Source of the DNA: Capsicum annuum
Taxonomy: Eukaryota > Streptophyta > Magnoliopsida > Solanales > Solanaceae
Assembly: GCF_002878395.1 (NCBI RefSeq)
Contig: NC_061116.1
Coordinates: 122,629,059 to 122,693,058, forward strand
Reading direction: 5' to 3'
Length of the DNA: 64,000 nucleotides
Part shown: positions 10,352 through 22,697 of the stretch, piece after piece
How positions within the stretch are numbered: position 1 is the first letter of the stretch
How the letters are laid out: every line of letters begins with the position of its first letter
Translations under genes and position numbers: made by a program
The notes under the pieces: model-generated
Told to the model about the DNA's origin: nothing
What the model saw: only the letters and a program-made list of their open reading frames with translations
The model's database searches: none

Positions 10352-12479
10352 AGACACAAATGGGGATCAAAGAGGCATCGTGCCACGACGTTAAACCAAG
10401 ATCTTGATGGGAGGCAACCCATCATTTTCATGTTTACATGATTTACTTTTGAGTAAATCATAAAATTCTAATATTTTGTAGGTGCTTTGAGGCAGGTTAG
10501 AAGACAAAAACAATGGAAAACCAAGTTTTAAAGTATAGCATCCATACAAAAATATAGGTCAAAATAGAGGAACAGATGGCCTCAGGTACTACGATCACGG
10601 GCCACAGGCTGCGATCGTGACACCGCAATGGGACCAATCAAGTTGCAATTGCGCCTCTCTGTCCAGCTTTTGATATAGTTATTAATGCGGGTTTAGTGTT
10701 CTGTTTAAAACTTCTTATGCTTTTAAATTATGTAGTGAGATCACTGCAAGTCATATAGTTGGGGTTATGTCCCTACCCTTGTGTGTATTCATTGGTTTGA
10801 AATACTTGAACTTAGTACGTACGAAGCATAGAAATTTTTTGAGTTGTTTGTTTTCATTTTTGGTTTTATATTTCTTTTAATAATGATGTGAGTGAGCTTC
10901 TCCCTATGATAGACTAAGTGATGACATTCTTAAAGAGAAAGCATCGCGTTTGAGTTTTGAGTCATAGATGCAGGGAAATTCTACGTACCCATAGCATTGT
11001 TGATTTGGGATCACGTGATATACCATTGGCAATGTATGAATAGACATGTTGGTTGTTCACCTATTTTGAGCCAAATTATGAGACTAAGGCCTTGGTTGTA
11101 GCCATAACCTAGTAAATTGAGGGTGGTACAAATGCTAAATAAACAACCCCCTCCATCTGAAAATTTTCACAAATCAAGGGCATGGACATGAGCAATTTTG
11201 TAACAAAACTTCTTCTCTATTTATGACTCCATAAGTTTTTGGCTTGTAAATAATGATATATACTCCAATTTTGTCTCTCACGGTAGTGGCAATTGAGCTT
11301 TCTTGGCGAGTTTTTTCATGCATTGTGTGGAAAGATTTTGCATCCATCTCTTGTATACTTGTGTCATCTAAAACTTGCCCTGTTGGTCTTTCAAAGCTAA
11401 TTTTGATCGTAGTTGGTTGGAGAAATGATCTTAGGCCATCTTTGTGAATTTGAAACCCACTCTAGCCTAAAAAGCCTACCCGTGCATAAAGTTAATGCTT
11501 AGTTACCCACTTTGAGCCTTTAGACCTTTATTTGGCAAACTCATTATAAATCGTGAATCATTCTTTTTATCCCTCTTTTGAACCATACCCTCCTTGAACT
11601 TGAAAATGCAACTTGAGGCTAAAAGCCTAAGTTGGGGGTGGTAAATATTGATGGAAATAAGTATGGGTCCATGAAGTGTTAGTAAAATGCATAAGTGCTT
11701 CACCATTTAAAATAAATGACTAGAAAAAGAAAGGGTTCAACAAAGGAAAGAACTGCATGAAAATATCAAGAAAAAGAAATAGAAGAAAATGGGTGAACAA
11801 TGGAAGAAAAAATTAGGCATATGAAAAGAGAGGAAATAAAGAGGAGTGGCCCATAGTAAAAAAAAAGGATTGAAAATTGTGAGTAGATGTTCAAGGAAGG
11901 GTGTCGCCATATTGTTCCCAAATGATATCCTACCCTAAATCGAACCTACGTTACAAGCTTAGAAAGTCCTTAGAGATCTCCAACCATATACTTTCTTGGT
12001 AGTTCCGATTGAAAATAGGGGCAAGACTATGGTATGACACTTGTTGCATAGAAATTTCTTTTGAGAGCGAGAGTTTTTGCACTTAAAATTCCTTATTGCA
12101 TATTTGGTAATTTGGTGTATGGAATTCTCTTTCTTGTGAGGTTGGCATGAGAACAAGTTAAGGTAGGTGATTTTGTCACCTTCTGAGCAATGAGGAAAGT
12201 GGAGTATAGCTTAGTTGTGGTTAAAAGGGAGTTACTTCTAGAGTGTTAGTTTTTGTTGCTTGGTTGCTCTTTAAGGTCTTTGCATCCTTGGATATTACAT
12301 CTTATGATGAGGGGTGTAAAGGAAAATAGCCTAGCCATGTGCAATGAGCTACTTGAGGTAGTGACTAAATTTGAAGTCATTGTGATCTTTAAGGCATGAA
12401 GTTTGAGCATAGATCATTGTGTCTCATAGTAAGAAGTATTGTTGCTTGAGGACAATCAAAAGCTTTAAGTTGGCGGTGT
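10352..12479 (+). other. 3' non-coding region of element A
   Basis: The region opens with a conserved block, CGACGTTAAACCAAGATC followed by GGGAGGCAACCCATC (10388-10426), that also follows the integrase end in element B (minus strand, about 17250-17190). At 10870-11560 it is similar in order and wording to B on the minus strand at about 16620-15950 (shared: GAGTGATGACATT- and TTGGTCTTTCAAAGCTAATTTTG-like segments). A and B therefore share a 3' region although A lacks pol. A CpG-motif cluster lies at 10595-10660. The segment before the LTR (AAGTTGGCGGTG, 12467-12478) is the likely polypurine tract position; a similar AAGTTGGGGGTGG occurs at about 11629. Confidence 0.6.
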
Positions 12480-14018
12480 TGATGAATGGTGATTTTACCA
12501 CTCATTTGCACTCATTATTTGTGAACCTTAACTTGTTTTGAATGAATAAGTGAGACATAATTAAATACACTAATATCCACATCTTGTAGCACAAAGGTGA
12601 TGAGATAAAAAGATGTGGATTGGAGCTACAAAAGGAACAAAAGAAAACAAAGAAGTACAGTTGAAGACCTGGAGTAGAAAATGGCCTCAGTTATCGCGAT
12701 CACGGGTGTCATCCCATGATCACGCCGAGTTAATTAGGTCATAGTGCCACGATCAGGTGGAATTGCCTGCGGTCTCTCTACTATAGTCACGTTAAGGACA
12801 CCGCGATCGTGGCCTTGTGGGATTTCAACCCAAAGGGCAAAACTGTAAATACATGAAGCTATCCCAAATTTTTCCAACAAAAGAAGACTCAAACCCTAAT
12901 CCAATAGATGAGGGATTCAATCCATCACTATTCTATCTTCCCTCTCTCTCTCTAGGTTTAGTTTAAGACTGTGTAGCTTTCATTTTTGGAGAAGAAAATA
13001 TTGCATAAATTTTGGGTTAAGAAAACATTGGAGACTTTCTAAGTGGAAGATTTGTTCACTTCCGTAGTTGATATTATGGGAGAGACAACTTTGAAGTAAA
13101 ATTCATTTAGATTTTCTACAACTTTAATTTAATGGAGATTATGAGTATATTTATTCTTGTTTATCTTATGTGTAGCTAAATCTCTCTCTTGGGATTATGT
13201 GAGAATATGGGTTAAAGTGTGTGTGGGTTGTTATTGCTAGCATCTATTTGGTAGTTCATGTTTATGGGTTCTATATTACTATGCTATTTTGGTTGGGATT
13301 TGATGGGTGAAAGCTCCAAATACCCACATGGGTTTGATGTGCGAAAGTTCCAAGCTCTAGAAAGTTCAATGCCATCTTTAAAAGAAAGGTTTTGGATGAA
13401 CTTTAGGGAACCATATCATCTTTGAAAGAGGGATATGGGGACCAAAGCAATGATAGACAATTATGAGTGTAGTTTGAAAATTTTCACTATCTTAGACATA
13501 AGAGTGAATGTGAGGTTAACTATGACATGGGTGTCATCCTAGAAATAGGGATGCCTTGATTGAGGTTGTAGTTGCTAATTGTCGAACGTACCCATTAGGT
13601 ATTAGAAACAATCAATGGGTGAAAGTTTGGTGTTTTGTTGAAAGGCTAACATCAAAACTTATAACTAAGCCTACCCATATTTGAATTAGTAAAGTGATGT
13701 TGATAATTAGCTCCCACATGTCACTCCCTTAGTCATGCATAATCCCAAGATCTGTGTATAATTGTTAGAACTCTAATTATTCATAGCCACAAATTTACAC
13801 TAGAAAATTCCAGAAAGAAACATTAGTGTAGGACCTCACCTCCCCCATTTTATATTTTTGTAATATTTGTTTAAGTTTAACTTGTATCTATTATTTTGAA
13901 ATTAATTTGATCGCCACTCATATTATTCCTTGTGGATTCGACCCCAACTCCAAAGTTGGGTATATGTATTGACGATGATCGTCTTGCACTTAATTAACGT
14001 GTAAGTTGAGCATTATCA
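12480..14018 (+). mobile_element. 3' LTR of element A
   Basis: The LTR starts TGATGAATGG and ends GAGCATTATCA, 1539 bp, aligned with 7669-9153. It carries the better preserved copy of the CpG array (12690-12825) but a mutated TATA box (TGTAAATA, 12844-12851). It is followed by TGTAA, the right-hand target duplication copy. Confidence 0.85.
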
Positions 14019-14023
14019 TGTAA

Positions 14024-14247
14024 CATGGTGCATTTATTTCGCATCAACTGGAAATTTGCAAGTTTTCCACATGAGGATCCACATGTTCATATATAGAACT
14101 TCTTATAGATCAGTGACATATTTATTCCTAATGAAGTCTCCACAGATTACATGAGGCTCACTAATTTCCCATTCTCACTATTTAGGGAATAAAATAAATG
14201 GTTGAAGGAAAGACCTTCAAACTTAATCACAACTAAGGATGACTGAC
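14024..14247 (+). pseudogene. Athila-type gag fragment (element J), downstream half
   Basis: The frame read through stops gives HEDPHVHI, SDIFIPNEVSTDYMRL, NFPFSLFRE, then NKWLKERPSNLITT. The order of H-E-D-P, the F-P-F-S-L block, the W-L block and SxxITT is the core of Athila-type Gag (capsid). It continues the fragment at 7551-7668 when element A is removed. At 14248 it is cut by the end of element B. The rest of J is not found on the other side of B, where an unrelated truncated gag begins. Confidence 0.65.
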
Positions 14248-14993
14248 TGATAACACTCAAACTTACACTCAAATTTTGGTGTAAAGCAATCATTGTCAAT
14301 ATATTAACCCAACTAAGAGTCGGTGTTGAATCTATGAGAAGTAAAGACGTAGAATTCAAGACCTATGAGTGTTGGTAGTTATCTAGATGTTAACTCGTAG
14401 TATGAAATTAAACAACAAATAAAAGTAAATGGGGGGTTTGGCATGAGTAATCGTGTAACAATAATGCTTAAATGCTACTATAAGATTGAGATATCAAAAA
14501 GTTTAACCAAATGAACAGAAGCCTTAGGGTTATGCAATCCTAGGTGGGAGTCACACATGGGTTGTCAATTATTCATCCAAGTTTTTTCAAGGGTTTTGGG
14601 TATGTTAGAATTAGGGGTATTGATGTTAATCTTTCAATAATACACCAAATCTCACAAGTTTTTTCAAGGGTTTTGGGTATGTTAGAATTAGGGGTATTGA
14701 TGTTAATCTTTCAATAATACACCAAATCTAATGAATTGCAATTACGACCCTCAGAGTGATATAGCAGCACTTGAAGGTCAAATCCTAGGGCTTATCTTTG
14801 ACCTTTTTTCAACTTTGCTCACTTTCCCTCCATTCCAGCTTTGCCTTTTCTTCCTTTTCATCAGATTTCCCTGTAAGATCACAAACACTAGAAATTAGTA
14901 CATTTTATAGTGAATTAGTCTCACATATTCAATTAACTCATCATAGTGTGCATGAAATGACATACAAATAAATGTCAAATATTCCACTCATCA
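14248..14993 (-). mobile_element. 3' LTR of element B, shortened
   Basis: On the minus strand it starts TGATGAGTGGAATATTTGAC (14993) after a purine-rich AAGTTAGGGTAT stretch and ends GAGTGTTATCA (14248). At 746 bp it is much shorter than the 5' copy (over 1.1 kb even after truncation). The sequence corresponding to about 33800-34350, which holds the leader-side half of the 5' LTR, is missing. It contains a perfect 74-bp duplication. Confidence 0.75.
14579..14729. repeat. Perfect 74-bp tandem duplication in B 3' LTR
   Basis: Positions 14579-14652 and 14656-14729 are identical by direct reading, separated by CAC (period 77). The 5' LTR carries only one, diverged copy (from 33714). The duplication therefore arose in this LTR after insertion, and more recently than most other changes. 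Confidence 0.95.
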
Positions 14994-17263
14994 ATACCCT
15001 AACTTAAAAACTTTGCTTGGCCTCAAGCAACACTACTTCACACTCAATGAGATTACTTAACTTTGAAGCTCACACTTTTCAATCACATGGCCACTATGAT
15101 TTTGAAATTGATTAGCACTAGCAATTAGTTGGCAAGAATATGAAGTGCTAATCATACAACCCCCTCAAATTCAATTAGATTTTGAAGAATGCAATGAAAT
15201 TTCAAGAATGATCAAGCAACAACAACCAATTCTCAAGAAGCGACTCTCCCTTAATAGTAAATCAACTATGCTCCTTGCCTTGCTTTTGGAAGATCTCAAA
15301 TTCACTAATCTATCTTAGTCAACATGCCTCCTCATGAAAGGAAGTCCCAACACACCATATTTTCAACATGCAACAAGGAATGAATATGCAAGCACTTACA
15401 CTCACAAAGAATTTACAAATGCAAACAAGTAGCATGCCATATGCTTGCCTTTATTTTCAATCACTGCTAACTCAAAAACACTTAGTTGGAGATCCCAAAG
15501 GCATATTATTGCACTTATTTTTTATTGCTAATAACTCAAAAACACTTAGTTGGAGATCCCAAAGGAGTTTTTCAAGATTTTAATGTAGGCTAGAAGGGTA
15601 GGATAAGCATTTCACACCCTTCTTGAACTCCACATAACACAAATTAGATCAATGTGGATCATGGGCCACTTAATTCCTTTTTAACCACAAATGTGCCTGT
15701 ATTTTCCATTTTAGATCACCCATCTTTTGAAAGCATTCTCTTTTCATTTCTTTCTTTTTTGCCATTTCATGCTTTTGTTTCTTTTGTTGATTTTTTTTCT
15801 ATCATGGATTTGCTTTTAGGCACTCATTTACAAGACTATGGCCATGATCAACTCTTCAAAGTTCCACTACAGCCCTAACTTAGGATTTTATCCTTAAGTT
15901 GGCAATTTCAAATTCAAGGAGGGTAGGGTTCAATAGAAGGGTAACTTTTAAATGATTTGAGGCTTATAATGTGGTTGCCAATGAATGGTTAATAGGCTCA
16001 AAAAGGGTGACTAGGGGTACCATTCATGCATGATTAGGCTTTTAGGCTTAAGAGGCTTTCAACAATCACAAAGATGACCTAAGATGAGTTCTCCAACCGC
16101 GTATAATCAAAATTAGCTTTGAAAGACCAACGGGGCAAGTTCTAGATGCCACAAGTAAGCACAAGAATCCTTCGACTAATTCTTACCACACATGGCATGC
16201 AAACTATTCTAGAAAGCTAGATTGAATTTTCTACTCAAGAACAAAAAGAGTCATTTATCACCTCACTACCAACTAAAGAATTTGGTGTTACAAAAAGAGG
16301 CAAAGATTTGTTAGCAAATCATTTGCTTTGATACCCTTAATTTCCACAAAAATTTTTAGAAGAAGAGGGATGCTTGTTTCGTATTTTGCCATGTAAGATT
16401 AAGTATTGCTAGAACCAAGAAAGACACCATTTAGTATTCAAGCTCAAACGAGGGAAATACTTATGGCTACTCAGACTTCACCATAGTTATTATGTAAATC
16501 CTAATTCATAATGCCACGGGTACTTACACTCCCCTACATCTATGACTCCAACACCTAACACAATGATTTTTCCCTTAATAATGTCATCACTCAATCTATT
16601 ATAGGAAAAGGCTCATCCAACATCACTAGAAACAAGGGAAATAAAAGTCTAGTAATGAAAAATAAAGGAAAAATGACTACTCCACAAAATCTCTATAAAG
16701 CATAAGCTCGATAAAGGTACCTAATATACACAATAAAACATCAATATAACATCAAAATATTAAAAACCAAATATAAGTTATGAAATACGGACACAGGGTC
16801 CACCCCAACTTAAAAGTTGTACTGCCCTCACTGCATATCAAGAAGGCATAAAAGAGTTAAAGGGGCTCCCTGAAACCACATTATCTAGCAGGACCGCAAT
16901 TGCGGTAAGGCCCTTGTGATATCGATATTCATTTGGCATGTTATGACATGATAACAACACGCCTTTGGTGATCACAACAGATTTCGATCATGATATGTGT
17001 GTCACGATCGCGATAATTGAGGAATCTATACCCCTCTATTCTTCTTTCTTATACATTTCCAAACTTTATGCTCCACTATTTTTTGTCTTCCAACCTGTTC
17101 AAATCACCTGTAAGGTGCTAAGCTTATGTGAACTAATCAAAAACAAATATCACAAACTATTCTAACAATCTAAAAATCAAATGCTATATGAAAATGAGAC
17201 TGATGGGTTGCCTTCCATCTAGCACTTTATTTAATGTTGCGGCATGACGAACTTTTAACATTA
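14994..17263 (-). other. 3' region of element B between integrase and LTR
   Basis: No long frame is present. On the minus strand the region starts with the conserved block around 17190-17250 (GTTGCC.. on plus) seen also in A at 10388. A CpG-motif cluster lies at 16890-17005 (GACCGCAATTGCGG, GTCACGATCGCGATAATT). A perfect 33-bp direct duplication lies at 15469-15501 and 15533-15565. The part at 15950-16620 matches the 3' region of element A. Athila elements may carry an env-like gene here, but I cannot read one. Confidence 0.6.
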
Positions 17264-18390
17264 TTATGGATCCTTGAAGTGGAATAACTCAATATTGGCC
17301 ACACCTAGTCCACCAACATGGTAGTGTTTTAACCTTTGCCCATTCACAAAAAATTTCTTCTTCTCAGAGTCCTCCGACTTAATAGCAGCACTAGGATACA
17401 CATTTGAGACCACAAATAAACCTGACCACTTTGATCTAAGTTTACCTGTAAAGAGCTTCAACCTTGAATTGTAAAGGTTCACATCTTCACCCACATGAAA
17501 CTCCCACTTTAAGATTTTTGCGTTATGCCGCCTTTTCATCTTTTCCTTGTATGAAGTAGAGCTTTAATATGCTTTGAGTCAGAAATCTTCCAACCCATGG
17601 AGTTGAGTAACCCTTGATTTAGATGCATCCTCCCAATTCATATTAAATTTTCTCAAAGACTACAAAGCTTTATGCTCTAACTCAATGGATAAATAGCACA
17701 CCCTCCCAAACACCAATTGGTAGGGTAACATAGCAATGAGAGTTTTGTAGGCTATCCTATATGGACAAAGCGCGTCATCGAGTTACCTCACCCAATTTGT
17801 ACGACCAACATTTATGGTCTTCTCAAGGGTTGATTTAATTTCATGTTTTGACACCTCAACTTGCCCACTTGTTTGGGGGTAATACAGGGTAGCAACATTA
17901 TGCTTAATCCCATACTTGTCAAGGACAGTACCAAAGACCCGATTATAAAAAATGAGAGTCGCCATCACTAATAATGGGCTGTGGAGTTCTGAACCTCATA
18001 AAGAAGTACTTCTTTAAGAAGTAAGTAACACTTTTGCTTTTATTGTTTGGGAAACACATGATCTCCACCCACTTTGAGATGTAGTCATTATTAGAGCTCA
18101 TGAAGGGACCCATGAAGTTGATCCCCTACACATCGGATAGCTCAACCTCAAGATTAGTCTTGAGAGGCATCTCATGCCTTCTTGAGACTCTACCTTGATA
18201 TTAGCATTGATGATAAGACTTAACCATCTCAATAGCATCCCTATAAAGGAAGGGCCAATAATATCCACTTTGAAGGGCCATTGCGACTATCCAAATCCCA
18301 ATGTGATCACCTTTGAATGATGCAGAGTGACAAGATTCAAGAATATCTCTCATTTTTGCCTCCATGACATACCGCGATCACACATTCTGT
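17264..18390 (-). pseudogene. Integrase of element B (Athila-type), broken
   Basis: Integrase inserts the DNA copy into the genome. On the minus strand the zinc-binding end reads CHSASFKGDH, then KSYHQC (a Tyr where the first Cys of the C-x2-C pair belongs), a stop, and SRRHEMPL. The catalytic core shows GINFMGPF (the first acidic residue, normally D, is N), PIISDGDSH with the second D, and TSGQVEVSKHEIK with the glutamate, in two frames. The C-terminal part (17539-17264) is an open frame with the NLYNSRLKLFTGKL and SGLFVV landmarks. It ends at a stop at 17264, just before the conserved 3' block. Loss of a Cys and a catalytic D together with frameshifts means it is dead. Confidence 0.8.
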
Positions 18391-18569
18391 ACATTCCCTA
18401 ATAAAAAATGGTTCATCCCAAAAATATCTTTTCACATCAAATAGAAACCACTTCCTTTGATATTGATTAAGATCATCATGAAACACACAACTCACAATAT
18501 AGTTAGTATAGTTCGCTTACCATAGTGTAATGCTTCCCGAGGTGACATGGCTAGCTCATCGGGTAAAGT

Positions 18570-20000
18570 GTAATCAATCTCAACCTTACCAAACTTTTTA
18601 TGAGTGGATTCAATGTAGGAAAGATGGTGGGCTACTTTATCTTCACACCCCTTTTAATATTTCACATCAAAATAAAACTCTTGCAAAAGCAATATCCAGC
18701 TAATCAAATTTTTTTTGCCTCTTTCTTAGCCATGAGATATCAAAGACCAATATGGTACATGTGCACAACCACTTTTCTGCCCAATAAGTAGGCACAAAAT
18801 ATTTTGAAAGCATACACCACTGCTAGAAACTGTTATTCCATATTCGTATAGTTACGTTGAGCATCATTCAATGATTTTCTTGCATAGTAGATTGGGTGGA
18901 CCAACTTCTTTTTTTTTTCAATACTGTACCTAGAGCAATACCACTTGCATCATACATTAGTTCAAAGGGAATTGACCAATCTGGAGCTACTATGATAGAA
19001 GAAGACACAAGGAGTTGTTTGATATAATTGAACGCCTTTAGACAATCACCATCAAAATCAAACTTTACCTTCTTTTCAAGGAGTTTACACAATGGATGAG
19101 AAATCTTTAAGAAGTCTTTAATGAAACACCTATAGAACCAGGCATGGCCAAGAAAGTTTCTAACACCCTTTATAGAGATAGGTGGAGGAAATTTAACAAT
19201 CACCTCAACTTTTGCTTGATCCACTTGGATACCTTTTCCTGAAATTTTGTGCCTAAGTACAATGCCCTCCTTAACCATAAAGTGGCATTTCTCCCAATTT
19301 GAGATAAGATTCGTTTCTACACACCTCTTAATAACTTTGCTTAAGTTATCAAGGGAATTCTCAAATGAATATCTAACCATGGAGAATTCATCCATGAAGA
19401 CCTCCATGGTTTATTCTACCATATCTGCGAAAATAGACAATATGTATCATTGGAATGTGGCCGGTGCATTACATATCCCAAAAGGAATGCGCTTGAAAGC
19501 AAAAGTTCCATATAGACAAGTGAAGGTGGTCTTTTCTCGGTCTTTCAGGCAAAGTAAATTTGATTATACACTGAGTAACAATCAAGAAAGTAATACTAAC
19601 CCCTACCGGCTAGCCTATCCAATATTTGATCCATAAAGGGCATGGTAAAATGATTTTTCTTAATCCACGAGTTCAATTTGGGATATTACATACACACCCT
19701 CCAACTCGTGACCGGACAATGAGCACAAGGTCATTATTCTCTTTTGGAACTACCCTCATGCCATTTTTTTGGAACACATTAAATCAGCTCATCCATGTGC
19801 TATTAGAAATCGGATAGATGAAACCCGTATTAATCTACTTTATAATTTCCTTTTTGCCCACCTCCTGATTTATTGGGTAGAGTCTTCTTTGGTGCTCTAC
19901 ACTTGGAACACGATCGATTTATAACGTGATTTTATGGGAATAAATTTCATGAGCTATACGTATAATATCCACTATAGTCAATCCAATAGCACGGATGAAC
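18570..20000 (-). pseudogene. Reverse transcriptase and RNase H of element B, broken
   Basis: The RT part starts near 20000 on the minus strand with QRRLYPINQEV, continues with GFIYPISNSTW and GMRVVPKEN, and reaches the palm with VFMDEFSM (D-E instead of the catalytic D-D pair) at 19407-19380. The thumb (KCHFMVKEGIVLRHKIS) and connection lead to RNase H with LMYDASGIALG, KSLND-like sequence and YAFKIFCAYLLG, where the later acidic residue of the DH motif has become Y (MYHIGL). The frame 19407-18868 (179 codons) is the longest intact piece; stops and frameshifts separate the rest. The plus-strand frame at 19247-19636 is an antisense shadow. Confidence 0.85.
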
Positions 20001-20136
20001 TTTATCATGATAGCTTTCAAGGCATCAATTAATAAAGTTCAAGATCACCCGCAATAATGATTGGCAAAGTATTGTTCTCACCGAATAAAACATACAAGTG
20101 GTGAGATAGAAATGACTTTAATTCAAGTTGAGGAGG

Positions 20137-20620
20137 TCATATGATGGATGATTTGGTAGGTGGACTTTCATGATATTTCAAGTCAAGATCCAATTTGGCC
20201 GGGTTCCTAGTATAAGAACCAAGAACCGTCAATGAAGTGATCACGTTATCATATTCTTCAATATCCTCACTACCAAAGTTCCACAATACAGCTACCAAAG
20301 GGTCATTCATAATATCCATAATAATTGTATTAATCACTTCATCATCTATTACATCAATCACCAAGATCACTTGCAAGTCCATAGATTGCTTTATGGACTT
20401 ACACACATTAAAGGAAACTTCTTCATTATTTACCTAAAATTTTATCTCACCATACTCCACATCAACTAACGCCCTTTCGATGGACAAAAATGGCCTACCA
20501 ATAATGATTGGGACTTCAAGATCAACCCTACAATCAAGGATAATAAAGTTGATCGAAAAGATAAACTGGTTAACATTTACTGATATGTCATACAACACAC
20601 TAAAAGGCTATTTAATTGAA
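20137..20620 (-). pseudogene. Protease end and protease-RT linker of element B
   Basis: On the minus strand FIILDCRVDLEVPIIIGRPF and ERALVDVEYGEIKF (20600-20440) are the conserved end of the Athila-type protease, with the GRPFL block. The linker frame (20406-20137, 89 codons) follows in near-continuity and contains LGSYTRNPAKLDLDLK, a landmark before RT in this clade. The active-site region upstream is decayed. The protease would process Gag-Pol. Confidence 0.75.
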
Positions 20621-20989
20621 TGATTAACCATTAAAAGTGTCATGGTGGTAGGCACAGGTGCACCCAAGCCAACTTTTGATACACAAAAAATGACATTAAG
20701 TTAATATTTGCTCCAAGATCACACAAGGCCTTTGCAAATTTATACATCCCGATAGTGCAAGGAATCATGAATGAACTCGGGTCTTCTTTTTTTTTACCAC
20801 TATTATGCTAGATATTATAGCATTATAATTTTGAGTCACCTCAATAGTTTCAAAATCCATAACTCACTTTTTTTAGACCAAGTCCTTCTTGAATTTAGCA
20901 TACCCTGATATTTATTGCAAAGCTTCTATCAAAGGAATATTTGTTGATAAGTTGCTAAATTTCTCAAGAAACTTCTTGAACTTAGTATT

Positions 20990-22610
20990 GTCTTCTTTCT
21001 TCAAAAGCCTTGTAGGAATAAAAAAGGAATTTTAATTTGTAATAATGGAATAAGTGGAGGTTCATTCACTTTTAGAGCATCGTTATTTACCTCGTTAGGA
21101 GTCTCCTCCTTCTCACTCTTTGCTTCAATTACCTTTGGTTCCTCAACATTCATTTCATTGGGCTTACGAGAATCATCACTAGCTTTTCTAGCTGCTTTTA
21201 TTTTACATTTGCCTACTCATCAATTGCCTTTTTATTATGATTTTTACCAAGATCAACAACCTTTTCACCAAGAGTTCGGCCACTTCTAGTGACAATAGTT
21301 GAGATGTGTGCGCCATATTTTGAATTGGCCACCATGTCACTAGGTAGTCCCCTTTCTTATCTAGCATTAAGTTGTGCTAATATTTTGTCCAATTGCATTT
21401 CTAGTTGCTTGATAGAGGTTGAATGATATGTCACAGTTTGGTTTAGTTAAGAGAAGTCACTTTTTATTTCCCTTACCCTTTTATCAATCCCCTCAACAAC
21501 TATTAAAATGTGAGCTATGACATCTTAATTCTTAATTTTTTTGGATCAATAGGGCTCGACTCTTTTCCCTTAGACATATCATAAGGGGATATATAACAGT
21601 CTTGATCCTTCCAACTTTGATTCCTGCCTTGCCTTTGATAGGTAGGGAGGGAACCCCCTAAATGGTTCGACAAGAACCTTATATCCTCATAAAGCACCTC
21701 CACTTCTTAATCATTATAAGCCTTATGCTCTTGGAAAAAATGGCATTTATTGCCTCAGGAGGGCCCCTATCACATGTTTAGTAAGAAAGTCGAGTTGATT
21801 CATCACCTTATCCATAATTGCAACCCTTTCTTCATCTTTTTCCCTTTGTTCTTGGCTTATAAAAGATATGGAGGAAGCCCCAATGGCCACCTCAACATCC
21901 ATTCTATGCAAACCTCTATTTTGTTTTATGACTTAATCTAGCAAATTTTCCGCAACACCATAAGATAATTTGACAAGAGAACCACTAGATGCATCATCAA
22001 CAACTGCCTTATTCAATTGATCCAATGACCTATTGAAAATTTAAGAAGCATTTTCTCCAAAACCTCATGATTTGGACATTGATTAACTTATCATTGAAAT
22101 ATTGCAAAACTTCATATAATAGTATGTCCCTAAGTTGGCAAAAGTTGGTGATTTCTTCCCTTAGTTGGAATATCCGAGAAGGAGAAAAGTACCTACCTAA
22201 CAAGGCTTCAAGGAAATCAACCAATGAAGTGATAGACCCCACAAGCAAAGACTACAACCATAACACCCTTCTCGTATCAAAGAGAATGGAAAAAGACATA
22301 ACCAGACTGATTCTTGTGAAATATGGGCTATGTAAAATGGAGAGCACACATTACAGATTGGCATCCTCACTTGTGTGACCTCTATATAACCCTTTCATTT
22401 GAATCAAATGAAGCATTATACTAGTAATGCAAAATACTCTACTACCTTCAGTTGGTGGGATATGAATAGCACTAGCTCACCCCACATCTTTGAGGTGATC
22501 CATGTCTTTGAGATTCCAATCAAAAAAACCAGCACTATTATCGTGTTGGCTCATGGTATCATGTATGCTATTATCTTTACCTGAGAAAGATAAAAAAAAT
22601 AAATAATGTA
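20990..22610 (-). pseudogene. Gag of element B (Athila-type), broken
   Basis: The capsid core is readable on the minus strand at 22248-22030: DFLEALLGRYFSPSRIFQLR, then EITNFCQLRDILLYE and the following W/F-rich segment, which is the Athila Gag pattern of a short helix, FFPPSK-like block and FxQ..xESLYEAW-like block. A later piece, 21703-21515, is Gln/Arg-rich (TYQRQGRNQSWKDQD), as is usual after the capsid. The region 20990-21480 is Lys/Glu-rich spacer. Multiple stops. Gag would form the particle that packages element RNA. Confidence 0.65.
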
Positions 22611-22674
22611 AACTAAAATACTACAGCTAACCCAAGGTCACTAACAACACTACAAAAGAAAAAACTATGTTTCA

Positions 22675-22693
22675 CTCCCCAAAAATAATGCCA
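22675..22693 (-). other. Primer binding site of B, tRNA-Asp type
   Basis: The minus strand reads TGGCATTATTTTTGGGG directly after the LTR end and an AAAAA spacer. It is a decayed TGGCGCCGTTGCCGGGG site. Its place next to the LTR edge fixes the orientation of B. Confidence 0.65.
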
Positions 22694-22697
22694 TTTT

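Larger units (their letters stand above)
7669..14018 (+). mobile_element. Non-autonomous Athila-like LTR retrotransposon A
   Basis: Two direct LTRs (7669-9153 and 12480-14018) enclose a 3.3 kb interior. The primer binding site after the 5' LTR matches the 3' end of plant tRNA-Asp, as in Athila elements. Flanking 5-mers TATAA (7664-7668) and TGTAA (14019-14023) differ at one position and are a credible target duplication. No protease, reverse transcriptase or integrase can be read inside; only two short open frames and a 3' region shared with element B remain. This is the layout of a large deletion derivative that would depend on enzymes from a relative. LTR differences are frequent by eye (roughly one per 7-8 bases at the start), so the insertion is old. 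It sits inside the gag of element J. Confidence 0.85.

Noticed and set aside
19247..19636. Plus-strand open frame of 129 codons
   Set aside because: It is the complement of the RT gene of element B, whose motifs are clear on the minus strand.
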